Of a stretch of DNA of 20,257 nucleotides, positions 1-7,809 are shown piece by piece. The translations under genes were made by a program, and so were the position numbers. Numbering within the stretch: the stretch's first letter is position 1; each line of letters begins with the position of its first letter. Origin of the DNA: CBDCNH01 sp965219015 (GTDB taxonomy: Bacteria > Pseudomonadota > Alphaproteobacteria > Rhodobacterales > Rhodobacteraceae); contig CBDCNH010000001.1 in NCBI GenBank assembly GCA_965219015.1, forward strand, positions 1 to 20,257, given 5' to 3'. The notes beneath the pieces were generated by a model. It was not told the origin of the DNA. It saw nothing but the letters and a program-made list of their open reading frames with translations, and ran no database searches.

Positions 1-590
1 AGGTACTGGCTCCACGACACGAGGAACGTGAAGAGCCCGCCCGCGAGCAGGCCCGGCATGAGCGCCGGCAGGGCCACGAGCCGGATCGCCTCCGCCCGCG
101 TGGCGCCGAGGCTGCGCGCCTGGTCCTCGAGGCCTCTGTCGTGCCCCGCGAACACCGCCGCCGCGGCGAGCACCATGTAGGGCAGCGCCGGGACGACATG
201 CGCGAGGACGACGCCCGCGGCGGTGCCGGTGAGCCCGAGGCGGAGGAACACCGCCTGGAGCCCAAAGACCACCGCGAGGCCAGGGAGCACCGCAGGGGCC
301 GCGATGAGCGCCACGACGAGCCCCCGGCCCCGAAACCGGTGCATCGCCAGCGCGCGGCCCGCGGGGATGCCGGCAAGCGCCGCTATCAGCGTTACCGAAA
401 GAGCGATGGCGATGCTAACGGCAAGGCTTCCGGGGACGCCGGAGCGGGGGAGCGCCGACCAGGCCTGCCATGACCAGCGGGCAGGAACGAGGTCGGGAAA
501 ATACCAGCTTCGCGCGAAGGCCCAGACGGCGAGCGGCACGAGCGGCGCCATGACCCCCGCGAGGACGAGCGCCAGCCCCGCGCGCCGCAC
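1..590 (-). CDS. ABC transporter permease, second YnjC-like subunit (3' end beyond window)
   Basis: Inner-membrane permease of a binding-protein-dependent importer. I translated it directly from the minus strand. It starts with GTG immediately after the TAG of the preceding permease (TAGGTG, no gap) and stays open to the window edge, giving 196 codons. The N-terminus is a hydrophobic segment (GLALVLAGVMAPLVPLAVWA), and several further hydrophobic stretches follow. Near the edge is an EAA-type loop, EDQARSLGATRAEAIRLVALP, which in this family contacts the ATPase subunit. In E. coli, YnjC is one long permease carrying both halves; here the halves are separate genes. The ATPase (YnjD-like) would be expected just beyond position 1 but cannot be seen. 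The substrate is unknown. The GTG start and the edge make this gene easy to miss. Confidence 0.85.
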   Translation of the reverse strand, partial: MRRAGLALVLAGVMAPLVPLAVWAFARSWYFPDLVPARWSWQAWSALPRSGVPGSLAVSIAIALSVTLIAALAGIPAGRALAMHRFRGRGLVVALIAAPAVLPGLAVVFGLQAVFLRLGLTGTAAGVVLAHVVPALPYMVLAAAAVFAGHDRGLEDQARSLGATRAEAIRLVALPALMPGLLAGGLFTFLVSWSQY

Positions 591-1400
591 CTAGCGCCGC
601 CGCGCGACGAGGGCGACGGCGCCGATCATCGTGCCCGCGATGGCGGCCGTCAGGAGCGCCAGCGCCATCGCGGGCGCGCGGGTCGCGAGGTCGGGGCTGG
701 TGAACCATTGCCAGGCCAGCACGCCCGCGGCGGGCGGCTCGGAGGCGCCGAGGAGGAGCGGCACCTCGAAGGCGGCCATCGCATAGGCGAAGCTGAGCGA
801 CGCCGCGGCCAGGAGCGGGCCGCGGAGCTGCGGCCAGAGCACCAGCCGGAACGCCTGCACCCGCGTGGCGCCGAGCCCGCGCGCGACCGCCTCGTGATCG
901 CGACCGAGAGCCTGCATCGCGGCGAGGAGCACCAGCCCGACGAACGGCGCCTCCTTCCAGACGTAGGCGAGGATGATCCCGGCACCGGCGCGGTCATGGA
1001 CGAGAACTGGCATACCAGCGGGCCCGTCGATCAGCCCGACCGCGAAGGCCGCCCGCGCGAGGAGGCCCGACTGGCCGATGACATAGGCGAGCCCGAGCGC
1101 GCCGATGAGGTGCGGGAGCGTGAGGGGAAGCTGGACCGCGAGCCGCGCCGCCCGGCTCGCGGTCGCGCGAAGGAGGACCGCGCCGGCCAGGCCGAGGGCG
1201 GCGGCGAGCAGGGTGGAGGCGACGGCGATCCAGAGCGTGAACCCGAGCGACGGAAGCAGGCGCGGATCGGCGAGCATCGGCCCCCAGCCGCCGCGGGATC
1301 CCAGTGCGGCAAGCCCGAGCCCGCCGGCGAAGAGGACGCCGAGGAGGAGCGCCGCGGGGGCCAGCAGCACCGCCACCCGCGCGCCCTCGCGCACGCTCAC
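591..1400 (-). CDS. ABC transporter permease, first YnjC-like subunit
   Basis: Membrane permease of 269 residues. The start is GTG at 1400, overlapping the TGA of the upstream binding-protein gene as GTGA, so translation is probably coupled. This frame is also open far upstream, but that part is antisense or out-of-frame to the binding protein and is not coding here. The protein begins with a hydrophobic segment (VAVLLAPAALLLGVLFAGG), has about six predicted membrane spans, and carries the EAA-loop signature EAVARGLGATRVQAFRLVLWP that docks to the ATPase. It is followed directly by the second permease. The permease pair plus a YnjB-like binding protein indicate a YnjBCD-type importer with a split YnjC. 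The substrate of that family is not firmly established. Confidence 0.88.
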   Translation of the reverse strand: MSVREGARVAVLLAPAALLLGVLFAGGLGLAALGSRGGWGPMLADPRLLPSLGFTLWIAVASTLLAAALGLAGAVLLRATASRAARLAVQLPLTLPHLIGALGLAYVIGQSGLLARAAFAVGLIDGPAGMPVLVHDRAGAGIILAYVWKEAPFVGLVLLAAMQALGRDHEAVARGLGATRVQAFRLVLWPQLRGPLLAAASLSFAYAMAAFEVPLLLGASEPPAAGVLAWQWFTSPDLATRAPAMALALLTAAIAGTMIGAVALVARRR

Positions 1401-2596
1401 CGCCCGACGGCTGCGAGCCAGCCCGCGTCGATGGCGGCGATCCAGCCCGCGTCGAGTTCCGGCAGCGCATGGCGCGCGAGTTCCTCCGGCGGTACGACCG
1501 CGGGGTTCGAGGTCAGCGCGGCGAAGGCCGCCTGCACCTCGGGCGCGGTCCGGCCCATGTCGATCACCGGCGCGGTGCCCCAGACGCTCGGGTCGGCCTT
1601 CGCGACCTGCAGCGGCCCCGACAGGAGCGCGTTCGCGACCACCATCGCCGCGGCCTTGTGCGGCGAATTGTAGGGGATGAGCACGAAGTTGACGTTGGCG
1701 AGCGTGCCGTCGTCGAGCCCGTAGGAGCGCGTGGTCGGCGGGTAAGTGCCTGCCTCGACCGCGATGCCGAATTGCGCCGGATCGTAGTCGAAGACGAAAT
1801 CCACCTCGCGGTTGGCGAACATCTGCTGAAGCTGGGTGATCGAGGTCGGATAGGTGCGCCCCTCGCGCCAGAGATCGGGCTCGAGATCGTTCAGGATCGC
1901 CCAGGCCTTTGGCGCGACCGCGTCGTAGCGCGCCTGGTCGAACGGCCCGAGCAGCCGGTCCGCGCCGCCGGCGGCATGGGCGAACACCATGCGGACGAAG
2001 GCCGAGCCGTTGAAGTCGGGCGGCGCGGGATAGGCGAAGCGGCCGGGATGCGCGTGGACCCAGGCGATGAGGTCGGCCATCGTGCTGGGCGGCGCCTCGG
2101 TGCGCGCGCTGTCGTAGGCGAAGGCGAACTGCGCGCGGTTCCAGGGCACCTCGCAGCCCTCGACCGGCACGCCGAAGTCGTTGGCCATCGCGGGGTCGCC
2201 GAGATCGACCAGAGCGGCGTTGGGCAGGTTCGCGACATAGCCGCAGAACGCGAGGTCGCCCTGCTTCATCGCGCGGAAGTTGGCGCCGTTGATCCAGACG
2301 AGATCGACCGCGCCCTCGGCGTCCACGCCGGCCTGCTTCTCGCCGAGGACGAGGTTCACCACGTCGGCGGTGTCGGTCACGGGCACGCGGTTGAGCGTCA
2401 CGCCGTCCGCCGCCACCGCGTCCGCCACCGGCCCCGAGACGTAGCCGTTGATCGGGTCCGCGCCGCCCCACATGAAGAAGTTGACCGTCTGGCCCCGCGC
2501 CTCGGCGCGCACGCTGTCCCAGGGCGCCGTCTTCAGCGCCGCGTCGTCGGCGAAGGCGGGCGTCGCGACGAGGGCGACTGCGAGGGCAAGTCTCAT
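1397..2596 (-). CDS. ynjB: YnjB-family ABC transporter substrate-binding protein
   Basis: Periplasmic solute-binding protein of 399 residues, with a Sec signal peptide at residues 1-16 (MRLALAVALVATPAFA, cleavage after AFA). From memory of E. coli YnjB I recognise several shared blocks: GQTVNFFMWGG, VDLVWINGANFRAMKQGDL, YPAPPDFNGSAF, LWREGRTYP and KADPSVWG. These place it in the YnjB family rather than with thiamine or iron binding proteins. The ATG overlaps the TGA of the upstream livF-type gene (ATGA), and its own TGA overlaps the GTG of the permease, so it sits in the middle of a coupled operon. The nearest purine-rich Shine-Dalgarno candidate (GGAG) lies about 11 bases upstream, which also favours coupling. 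The transported compound is unknown. Confidence 0.88.
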   Translation of the reverse strand: MRLALAVALVATPAFADDAALKTAPWDSVRAEARGQTVNFFMWGGADPINGYVSGPVADAVAADGVTLNRVPVTDTADVVNLVLGEKQAGVDAEGAVDLVWINGANFRAMKQGDLAFCGYVANLPNAALVDLGDPAMANDFGVPVEGCEVPWNRAQFAFAYDSARTEAPPSTMADLIAWVHAHPGRFAYPAPPDFNGSAFVRMVFAHAAGGADRLLGPFDQARYDAVAPKAWAILNDLEPDLWREGRTYPTSITQLQQMFANREVDFVFDYDPAQFGIAVEAGTYPPTTRSYGLDDGTLANVNFVLIPYNSPHKAAAMVVANALLSGPLQVAKADPSVWGTAPVIDMGRTAPEVQAAFAALTSNPAVVPPEELARHALPELDAGWIAAIDAGWLAAVGR

Positions 2597-3345
2597 ATCG
2601 CAAGGTACTCCGCTCGGAGGTCGGCGTTGTCGAGCACCTCGCGCGCGGTGCCGTCGAACACCACCTGCCCGGTGTCGAGGATGACCGCGCGGTCGGCAAG
2701 GCCGAGGGCCGCGACGGCGTTCTGCTCCACGATGATCGTGGTGATGCCCTCGCGCTTGATGACGTCGAGCGTGCGCTCGATCTCCTGCACGATCACGGGC
2801 GCGAGCCCCTCGTAGGGCTCGTCGAGGAGCAGCACCTTGATGTCGCGGGCGAGCGCGCGGGCGATGGCGAGCATCTGCTGCTCGCCGCCCGAGAGCGTCA
2901 CGCCGTCCTGCCGGCGCCGCTCGCCGAGCCGGGGGAAGAGCGTGTAGATGCGCTCGAGCGACCAGCCGACGGGGGGGGCGATCTGCGCGAGCTGCAGGTT
3001 CTCCTCCACCGTCAGCCCCGCGATGATGCGCCGGTCCTCGGGGACGAGCGCCATGCCCGCCCCCGCCGCCTGATGCGCGTTCATCGCATGGACCGGCTGG
3101 TGGTCGAGCCAGATCTCGCCGCGCTCAAGCCGCGGCGAGCCGGCGCGCGCGAGCGTCCTCAGCGTCGAGGTCTTGCCGGCGCCGTTGCGGCCGAGGAGCG
3201 CCAGGATCTCGCCCTCGTGGACGTCGAGGCTCACGCCCTGCACGATGTAGCTCTCGCCGTAGTAGGCGTGGAGGTCGCGCGCGGCGAAGTAGGCCGGCGC
3301 GTGGCCCGACGATGGCGCGGCCGGGCTAGTGAGCGGCGGTGCCAA
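2593..3345 (-). CDS. livF: Branched-chain-type ABC transporter ATP-binding protein LivF
   Basis: Cytoplasmic ATPase subunit of 250 residues. It has Walker A GRNGAGKTS (around residues 52-60), signature LSGGEQQ (about 152), Walker B LLLDEP followed by YEGLAP, and the switch region VEQN. The long A-loop-like N-terminus and the YEGLAP motif are typical of LivF/UrtE/FmdF ATPases. The start is TTG, inside the 3' end of livG, preceded by AGGAGG at six bases. Without it the domain would lack its first strand. The 3' end overlaps ynjB as ATGA. An eight-G run (2971-2978, read as C on the coding strand) falls in frame in a Pro-rich loop. The substrate class (branched-chain amino acid, amide or other) cannot be fixed from the ATPase. 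Confidence 0.92.
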   Translation of the reverse strand: MAPPLTSPAAPSSGHAPAYFAARDLHAYYGESYIVQGVSLDVHEGEILALLGRNGAGKTSTLRTLARAGSPRLERGEIWLDHQPVHAMNAHQAAGAGMALVPEDRRIIAGLTVEENLQLAQIAPPVGWSLERIYTLFPRLGERRRQDGVTLSGGEQQMLAIARALARDIKVLLLDEPYEGLAPVIVQEIERTLDVIKREGITTIIVEQNAVAALGLADRAVILDTGQVVFDGTAREVLDNADLRAEYLAI

Positions 3346-4084
3346 GGTAGGCCTCCTGCACCTTCGGGTGGCCCTTGATGTTGGCGGGGATGTCCTCGAC
3401 GAGCGGCGTCCCCTGCGCCAGCACCGTGATGCGCTCGGCCAGCGAGAACACCACGTGCATGTCGTGCTCGATGATCGCCATCGTCACCGGGCGCTTCGCC
3501 TTGATCTCGCGGAGGAGGTCGATCGTGTTGTTGGTGTCGGCGCGCGACATGCCCGCGGTCGGCTCGTCGAGGAGGAGGAGCTTCGGTTCCTGCACGAGGC
3601 ACATCGCCATCTCGAGCCGCCGCTTGTCGCCGCGCGAGAGCGAGGCCGCGTGCTCGTGCCGCTTGCCGGCCATCTTCACGTCCTCGAGCATCGCCATCGC
3701 GGTCGCGTTGATGTCCCGCTCGGCGCGCACCGGCTCGACGGCATGCATCCGGAACGCCCCGTCGCGCCGCGCGAAGCAGGGGATGAGCACGTTCTCGAGC
3801 ACGGTGAGGTCGCCGAAGATCTCCGGCGTCTGGAACACCCGCGCGATGCCCATCTGGTTGATCTCGTGCGGGTGGCGACCGAGGACCGAACGGCCGGCGA
3901 AGGTGACGCTGCCTGCGTCCGGGATGAGCTTGCCGACGAGCACGTTGAGCAGCGTCGACTTGCCCGCCCCGTTCGGCCCGATGATCGCATGCACGGTGTT
4001 CTCGGCGATCGAGAGCGTCACGTCCGAGAGCGCCTTCAGCCCGCCGAAGCGCTTCGACACGCCGGTGATCTCGAGGATGCCCAT
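3326..4084 (-). CDS. livG: Branched-chain-type ABC transporter ATP-binding protein LivG
   Basis: Cytoplasmic ATPase of 252 residues that pairs with LivF beneath the LivH/LivM channel. Walker A is GPNGAGKST (residues 36-44, Lys42), Walker B is LLLLDEPTAGMS, and the switch histidine lies in IEHDMHVVFSLAERI. The ABC signature reads LSRGDKRRLE, where LivG proteins more often have an LxxGxQRxLE form, so this is a mildly divergent member. The C-terminal HPKVQEAYLG is the usual LivG/UrtD ending. The ATG follows the livM TAG by a single base, and the 3' end carries the Shine-Dalgarno and start of livF. The order H-M-G-F is the standard one for this transporter family. Confidence 0.93.
   Translation of the reverse strand: MGILEITGVSKRFGGLKALSDVTLSIAENTVHAIIGPNGAGKSTLLNVLVGKLIPDAGSVTFAGRSVLGRHPHEINQMGIARVFQTPEIFGDLTVLENVLIPCFARRDGAFRMHAVEPVRAERDINATAMAMLEDVKMAGKRHEHAASLSRGDKRRLEMAMCLVQEPKLLLLDEPTAGMSRADTNNTIDLLREIKAKRPVTMAIIEHDMHVVFSLAERITVLAQGTPLVEDIPANIKGHPKVQEAYLGTAAH
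3352..3357 (-). promoter_or_regulatory. Shine-Dalgarno AGGAGG deciding the livF TTG start
   Basis: The plus-strand CCTCCT reads AGGAGG on the coding strand, six bases before TTG at 3345. It lies within the last codons of livG. It supports the rare TTG start and a roughly 20-base overlap between the two ATPase genes. Confidence 0.75.
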
Positions 4085-4085
4085 G

Positions 4086-5276
4086 CTACTCGGCCGGGCG
4101 CTCTGCGGCGCGTGCGTCGGCGGTCCGGCGGCGGCGGAAGAGCCCGCCGATGCGCCGCCCGCCCTCGATGAGCCCGCCCGGCAAAAAGATCACCACGAGC
4201 ATGAAGAGAAGCCCCATCGTCAGGCTCCAGCCCTCGCCGAAGAACGGCCGGACCACGTCCACGACGACGTTCTCCACCGGGCGCGGCAGGAACGAGAACC
4301 AGCCGTGCAGGATGCCGTCGTTGATCTTCGAGAAGATGTTCTCGAAGTACTTGATGAACCCCGCGCCGAGCACCGGCCCGAGGAGCGTGCCCGCGCCGCC
4401 GAGGATGGTCATGATGACGACCTCGCCCGAGGCGGTCCACTGCATCCGCTCGGCGCCCGCGAGCGGGTCCATCGCGGCGAGAAGCCCGCCCGCGAGGCCC
4501 GCGTACATCCCCGAGATGACGAAGGCGGCAAGCGTGTAGGGCCGGCTCGAGAGCCCGGTGTAGGACATCCGCGTCTGGTTCGACTTCACCGCGCGCAGCA
4601 TGAGCCCGAACGGCGAGCGGAAGATGCGGATCGCGAGGTAGAACGCCGCCAGCATCAGCACGGCGCAGACGTAGAAGCCGGCGTTCAGCTGCCAGACCCA
4701 GGCGCCGGCGCGGATGACGCTGGTGGCGCGCATCTCGAGGCCGAAGAGGTTCGTCACCGGCAGCGAGCCGTTCGCCGCCACGCCGTCGAGCACGCGCGGG
4801 TCGGCGAGGGTGAGCTGCAGCCCGGTCTCGCCGTTGGTGATCGGCGTCAGCACCGAATAGGCGAGGTTGAACGACATCTGCGCGAAGGCGAGCGTGAGGA
4901 TCGAGAAATAGATGCCCGACCGCCTGAGGCTGATGAAGCCGATGAGCGCCGAGAAGAGCCCCGCCACGATGACCGACAGGATGAGCCCGGGCAGGATGTT
5001 CATCGTGAGGAGCTTGAACATCCAGACCGTCGCGTAGCTGCCGACGCCGAGGAAGGCCGCATGGCCGAACGAGAGGTAGCCCGTCAGCCCGAAGAGGATG
5101 TTGAAGCCGATGGCGAAGATGCCGAAGATCACGAACCGCTGCATGAGGTCCGGATAGCCCGCGTTGAACTGCGCGAGCGGCGTGCCGGCGGGGAACGGGT
5201 TGAGCAGGATCGGCGCCGCGAGCGTCATCGCCGCGACGAGGACGAAGAGGAGCGCGTCGCGCCGGTCGAGCCCCAT
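4086..5276 (-). CDS. livM: Branched-chain-type ABC transporter permease LivM
   Basis: Integral membrane permease of 396 residues with many hydrophobic helices. It contains the family hallmark GLTGYLSFGHAAFLGVGSYA near residue 65 and the conserved cytoplasmic loop SPFGLMLRAVKSNQTRMSYTGL that contacts an ATPase. Helices continue through GLLFMLVVIFLPGGLIEGG near the C-terminus. A charged Arg/Ala-rich tail follows the last helix. It forms the channel with LivH. It begins four bases after the livH stop and ends one base before the livG start. The segment between the central helices (TNGETGLQL ... FGLEM) is a somewhat long periplasmic loop. The substrate is unknown. Confidence 0.93.
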   Translation of the reverse strand: MGLDRRDALLFVLVAAMTLAAPILLNPFPAGTPLAQFNAGYPDLMQRFVIFGIFAIGFNILFGLTGYLSFGHAAFLGVGSYATVWMFKLLTMNILPGLILSVIVAGLFSALIGFISLRRSGIYFSILTLAFAQMSFNLAYSVLTPITNGETGLQLTLADPRVLDGVAANGSLPVTNLFGLEMRATSVIRAGAWVWQLNAGFYVCAVLMLAAFYLAIRIFRSPFGLMLRAVKSNQTRMSYTGLSSRPYTLAAFVISGMYAGLAGGLLAAMDPLAGAERMQWTASGEVVIMTILGGAGTLLGPVLGAGFIKYFENIFSKINDGILHGWFSFLPRPVENVVVDVVRPFFGEGWSLTMGLLFMLVVIFLPGGLIEGGRRIGGLFRRRRTADARAAERPAE

Positions 5277-5280
5277 GCGC

Positions 5281-6312
5281 TCAGTCCTCCATCACGCCCC
5301 GCCGGCCCATCAGGCCCCGCGGGCGGATCAGGAGGACGGCGATGGCGATGAGGTAGATGATGATCTGGTCGATGCCCGGCAGCAGCGACTTCACCTCGTT
5401 CATCGAGGCGAAGCTCTCGACGATGCCGAGGAGGAACCCCGCCAGCACCGCGCCCCCGAGCGAGCCCATGCCGCCCACCACCACGACGACGAAGCTGAGC
5501 ACGAGGAAGTCCATCCCCATGTGGTAGCTTGGCGAGTTGATCGGCGTGTACATGACGCCCGCGAGCCCCGCGACCGCCGCCGCGATGCCGAACATGATGG
5601 TGAAGCGCCGGTCGATGTTGATGCCGAGGAGGCCCACCGTCTCGCGGTCGGCCATGCCCGCGCGCACCACCATCCCGAACGTCGTGTAGCGCAGGAACGC
5701 GAAGATCGCCGCGATGATCCCGAGCGAGAACACGAAGTACACCATCCGCCAGTAGGGATAGATGATCGCCCCCGGCCGGAAGCCTACGAGCGTGCCGAAG
5801 TCGAACGAGCCGCGGAACGCGGGCGGCGCCGGCGTGGGGATCGGGTTCGCGCCGTAGAAGTACTTCACCACCTCCTGCAGCACGATGGCGAGGCCGAAGG
5901 TGACGAGGATCTGGTCGGCGTGCGGGCGGCGGTAGAAATGCTTGATGAGCCCCCGCTCCATCGCGAAGCCGATGGCGACCATCACCGGGATCGCGAGCAG
6001 GATGGCGAGCGGCACCGACCAGTCGATGATCGCCTGCCCCGCCGCCTCGCCGAACCAGCGCCCGACGTAGGGCGTGCTGACCTTGGCGGGGTTGCCGAGG
6101 AAGTCGAGCTTCGTCGGGTCGATCTCGGTGTAGCTGAGCGTGAGGAGCCGCTGCAGCGTCACCGCGCAGAACGCGCCGATCATGAAGAGCGCCCCGTGCG
6201 CGAAGTTCACCACGCCGAGCGTGCCGAAGATCAGCGTGAGCCCGAGCGCGATGAGCGCATAGGCCGACCCCTTGTCGAGGCCGTTCAGCACCTGCAGCAG
6301 GATCGCGTCCAT
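5281..6312 (-). CDS. livH: Branched-chain-type ABC transporter permease LivH
   Basis: Integral membrane permease of 343 residues. The N-terminus GLDKGSAYALIALGLTLIFGTLGVVNFAHG is the LivH/UrtB hallmark. The loop FGMVVRAGMADRETVGLLGINIDR is the ATPase-contact region, and GGMGSLGGAVLAGFLLGIVESF is the conserved late motif. A charged insert of about 30 residues (YTEIDPTKLDFLGNPAKVS and following) separates the early helices and is longer than in many LivH proteins. The ATG has only a weak Shine-Dalgarno. It starts about 20 bases after a strong terminator, so much of its expression should depend on read-through from the binding-protein gene or on a promoter not recognised here. Confidence 0.93.
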   Translation of the reverse strand: MDAILLQVLNGLDKGSAYALIALGLTLIFGTLGVVNFAHGALFMIGAFCAVTLQRLLTLSYTEIDPTKLDFLGNPAKVSTPYVGRWFGEAAGQAIIDWSVPLAILLAIPVMVAIGFAMERGLIKHFYRRPHADQILVTFGLAIVLQEVVKYFYGANPIPTPAPPAFRGSFDFGTLVGFRPGAIIYPYWRMVYFVFSLGIIAAIFAFLRYTTFGMVVRAGMADRETVGLLGINIDRRFTIMFGIAAAVAGLAGVMYTPINSPSYHMGMDFLVLSFVVVVVGGMGSLGGAVLAGFLLGIVESFASMNEVKSLLPGIDQIIIYLIAIAVLLIRPRGLMGRRGVMED

Positions 6313-6332
6313 CGGAGTCCGGGCCAGGGCGG

Positions 6333-6369
6333 AAAAAGGCCGGCGACGCCCCGCGGGGCAGCGCCGGCC
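6333..6369 (-). terminator. Intrinsic terminator/attenuator between binding-protein gene and livH
   Basis: On the minus strand a perfect 8-bp outer stem (GGCCGGCG at 6338-6345 with CGCCGGCC at 6362-6369) encloses an inner GCCC/GGGC stem, and five T residues follow at once (plus-strand AAAAA at 6333-6337). This is a classical Rho-independent structure. It lies just after the binding-protein stop and before livH in the same orientation. It would reduce, not abolish, transcription of the permease and ATPase genes, as is common for periplasmic-binding-protein operons. Confidence 0.8.
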
Positions 6370-6380
6370 GGTGCGGTCGT

Positions 6381-6399
6381 CCGGGCGTCAGGCGCCCGG
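6381..6399 (-). other. Hairpin spanning the stop codon of the binding-protein gene
   Basis: CCGGGCG (6381-6387) and CGCCCGG (6393-6399) form a 7-bp stem with a five-base loop that contains the TGA stop. It lies just upstream of the terminator on the transcript. It might stabilise the 3' end of a short mRNA. It has no T-run of its own. Confidence 0.5.
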
Positions 6400-7746
6400 G
6401 TTGCAGGTGCCGAGGTTGCCGCCCGCGAACATCGGGTTGTCGGGCGCGTACTCGACCTGCGCGCGCGGCGTGACCTGCACGATCTCGAGGAGGTCGTACT
6501 TGTTCTCCGGCGCTTCCTTGCCGCGCACGACGAGCACGTCCTTGAAGCACTGGTGATCGGCTGCGCGGTAGAGCGTCGGGCCGTTGCCGAGGCCGTCGAA
6601 CTCGAAGCCCTCGAGCGCCTCGCCGACGCCGCAGGGGTTGAACGTCTTGGCCCGCGCCGCCGCATCGGCGTAGAGCAGCGTCTGCGCGTAGCAGGTCTGC
6701 GCGGCCTGGCTCGGCGGGAAGCCGTACTTGGTGCCGAACGACTGCACGAAGGCCTTGGTGCCCGCGTCCGGCAGCTTCCAGTCCCAGTTCGAGGAGCCGA
6801 GGATGCCCTTGATCGCGGCCCCCGCGCCCTGCGCCATCAGCTCCGAGAAGAGCGGCACGACGATCTCGAACTGCTTGCCGTTGGCCTGCTTGTCCTTCAG
6901 CCCGAACTGCACGGCCTGGGTCAGCGAGTTGACCATGTTGCCGCCGTAGTGGTTGAGCACGAGCACGTCGGCGCCCGAGTTCAGCACCGGCGCGATGTAG
7001 GACGAGAAGTCCGTGGCCGCGAGCGGGGTCAGCACGTTCTGCACCGTGGTCCAGCCGAGCTTCTCGGTCGCCTGCGCGATCGAGGCCTGCTGCGTCCAGC
7101 CCCAGGTGTAGTCGGCGGTCAGGTGGTAGACCTTGCGGTCGGCGCCGTATTCCGTCTCGAGCACGGGCGCCAGCGCCGCGGCCGACATGTAGGCGTTGAA
7201 GAAGTGCCGGAAGCCGTTGGCCTTCTTGTCCTTGCCCGTGGTGTCGTTGGAGTGCGTCAGGCCCGCCATGAAGATGATGCCGGCCTCCTGGCAGAGGCCC
7301 TGCACCGCGACGGCCACGCCCGACGACGAGCCGCCGGTGATCATGATCGCGCGGTCCTTCTCGATCATGCCCTTCGCCGCGGCGCGCGCCGCGTCGGACT
7401 TGGTCTGGGTGTCGCCGGAGACGGACATGACCTTCTTGCCGAGCACGCCCGCGCCGTCGAGCGCCTTCGACGAGAACGTCTGCAGCATCCCGCCGTCGCC
7501 CTCGCCGTTGAGGTGCTCGACCGCGAGCTGCAGAGCGCGCAACTCGTCCGCGCCCTCGTCGGCATAGGGGCCGGACTGCGGCACGTTGAACCCGAAGGTC
7601 ACGGTGTCGCCCGTGGGCTCGTTGAGGTAGCGGCCGCCCGACTGGCCCCACACCCGGCTGGTGAAGATCGTCGGCATCGCGAGCCCGGTGCCCGCGATGG
7701 CCCCGGTCCGCAGCAGTCCCCGTCGCGTCAGATTGGATCGCGTCAT
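6388..7746 (-). CDS. Branched-chain-type ABC transporter substrate-binding protein (Tat-exported)
   Basis: Periplasmic binding protein of 452 residues, Peripla_BP_6 type (LivK/UrtA/FmdD-like). The N-terminus has a twin-arginine signal, TRRGLLRTG at residues 7-15, then a hydrophobic stretch and a cleavage region near VWGQ. The mature part opens with VTFGFNVPQSGPYADEG, the usual first strand and loop of this fold, and contains ITGGSSSGVAVAVQGLCQEAG. I chose ATG at 7746 because GGGAGGG (7752-7758) lies five bases upstream and the Tat motif follows directly; the frame remains open upstream but overlaps the redoxin gene. At 452 residues it is longer than LivK. It is first in the transporter operon and is followed by a terminator. 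The ligand cannot be named. Confidence 0.92.
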   Translation of the reverse strand: MTRSNLTRRGLLRTGAIAGTGLAMPTIFTSRVWGQSGGRYLNEPTGDTVTFGFNVPQSGPYADEGADELRALQLAVEHLNGEGDGGMLQTFSSKALDGAGVLGKKVMSVSGDTQTKSDAARAAAKGMIEKDRAIMITGGSSSGVAVAVQGLCQEAGIIFMAGLTHSNDTTGKDKKANGFRHFFNAYMSAAALAPVLETEYGADRKVYHLTADYTWGWTQQASIAQATEKLGWTTVQNVLTPLAATDFSSYIAPVLNSGADVLVLNHYGGNMVNSLTQAVQFGLKDKQANGKQFEIVVPLFSELMAQGAGAAIKGILGSSNWDWKLPDAGTKAFVQSFGTKYGFPPSQAAQTCYAQTLLYADAAARAKTFNPCGVGEALEGFEFDGLGNGPTLYRAADHQCFKDVLVVRGKEAPENKYDLLEIVQVTPRAQVEYAPDNPMFAGGNLGTCNPGA

Positions 7747-7809
7747 CAATACCCTCCCGTTACTCGTTCCCGTGCGCCTCTCCCCGCGCGCCAGGCGGTC
7801 CCTTCCGGG

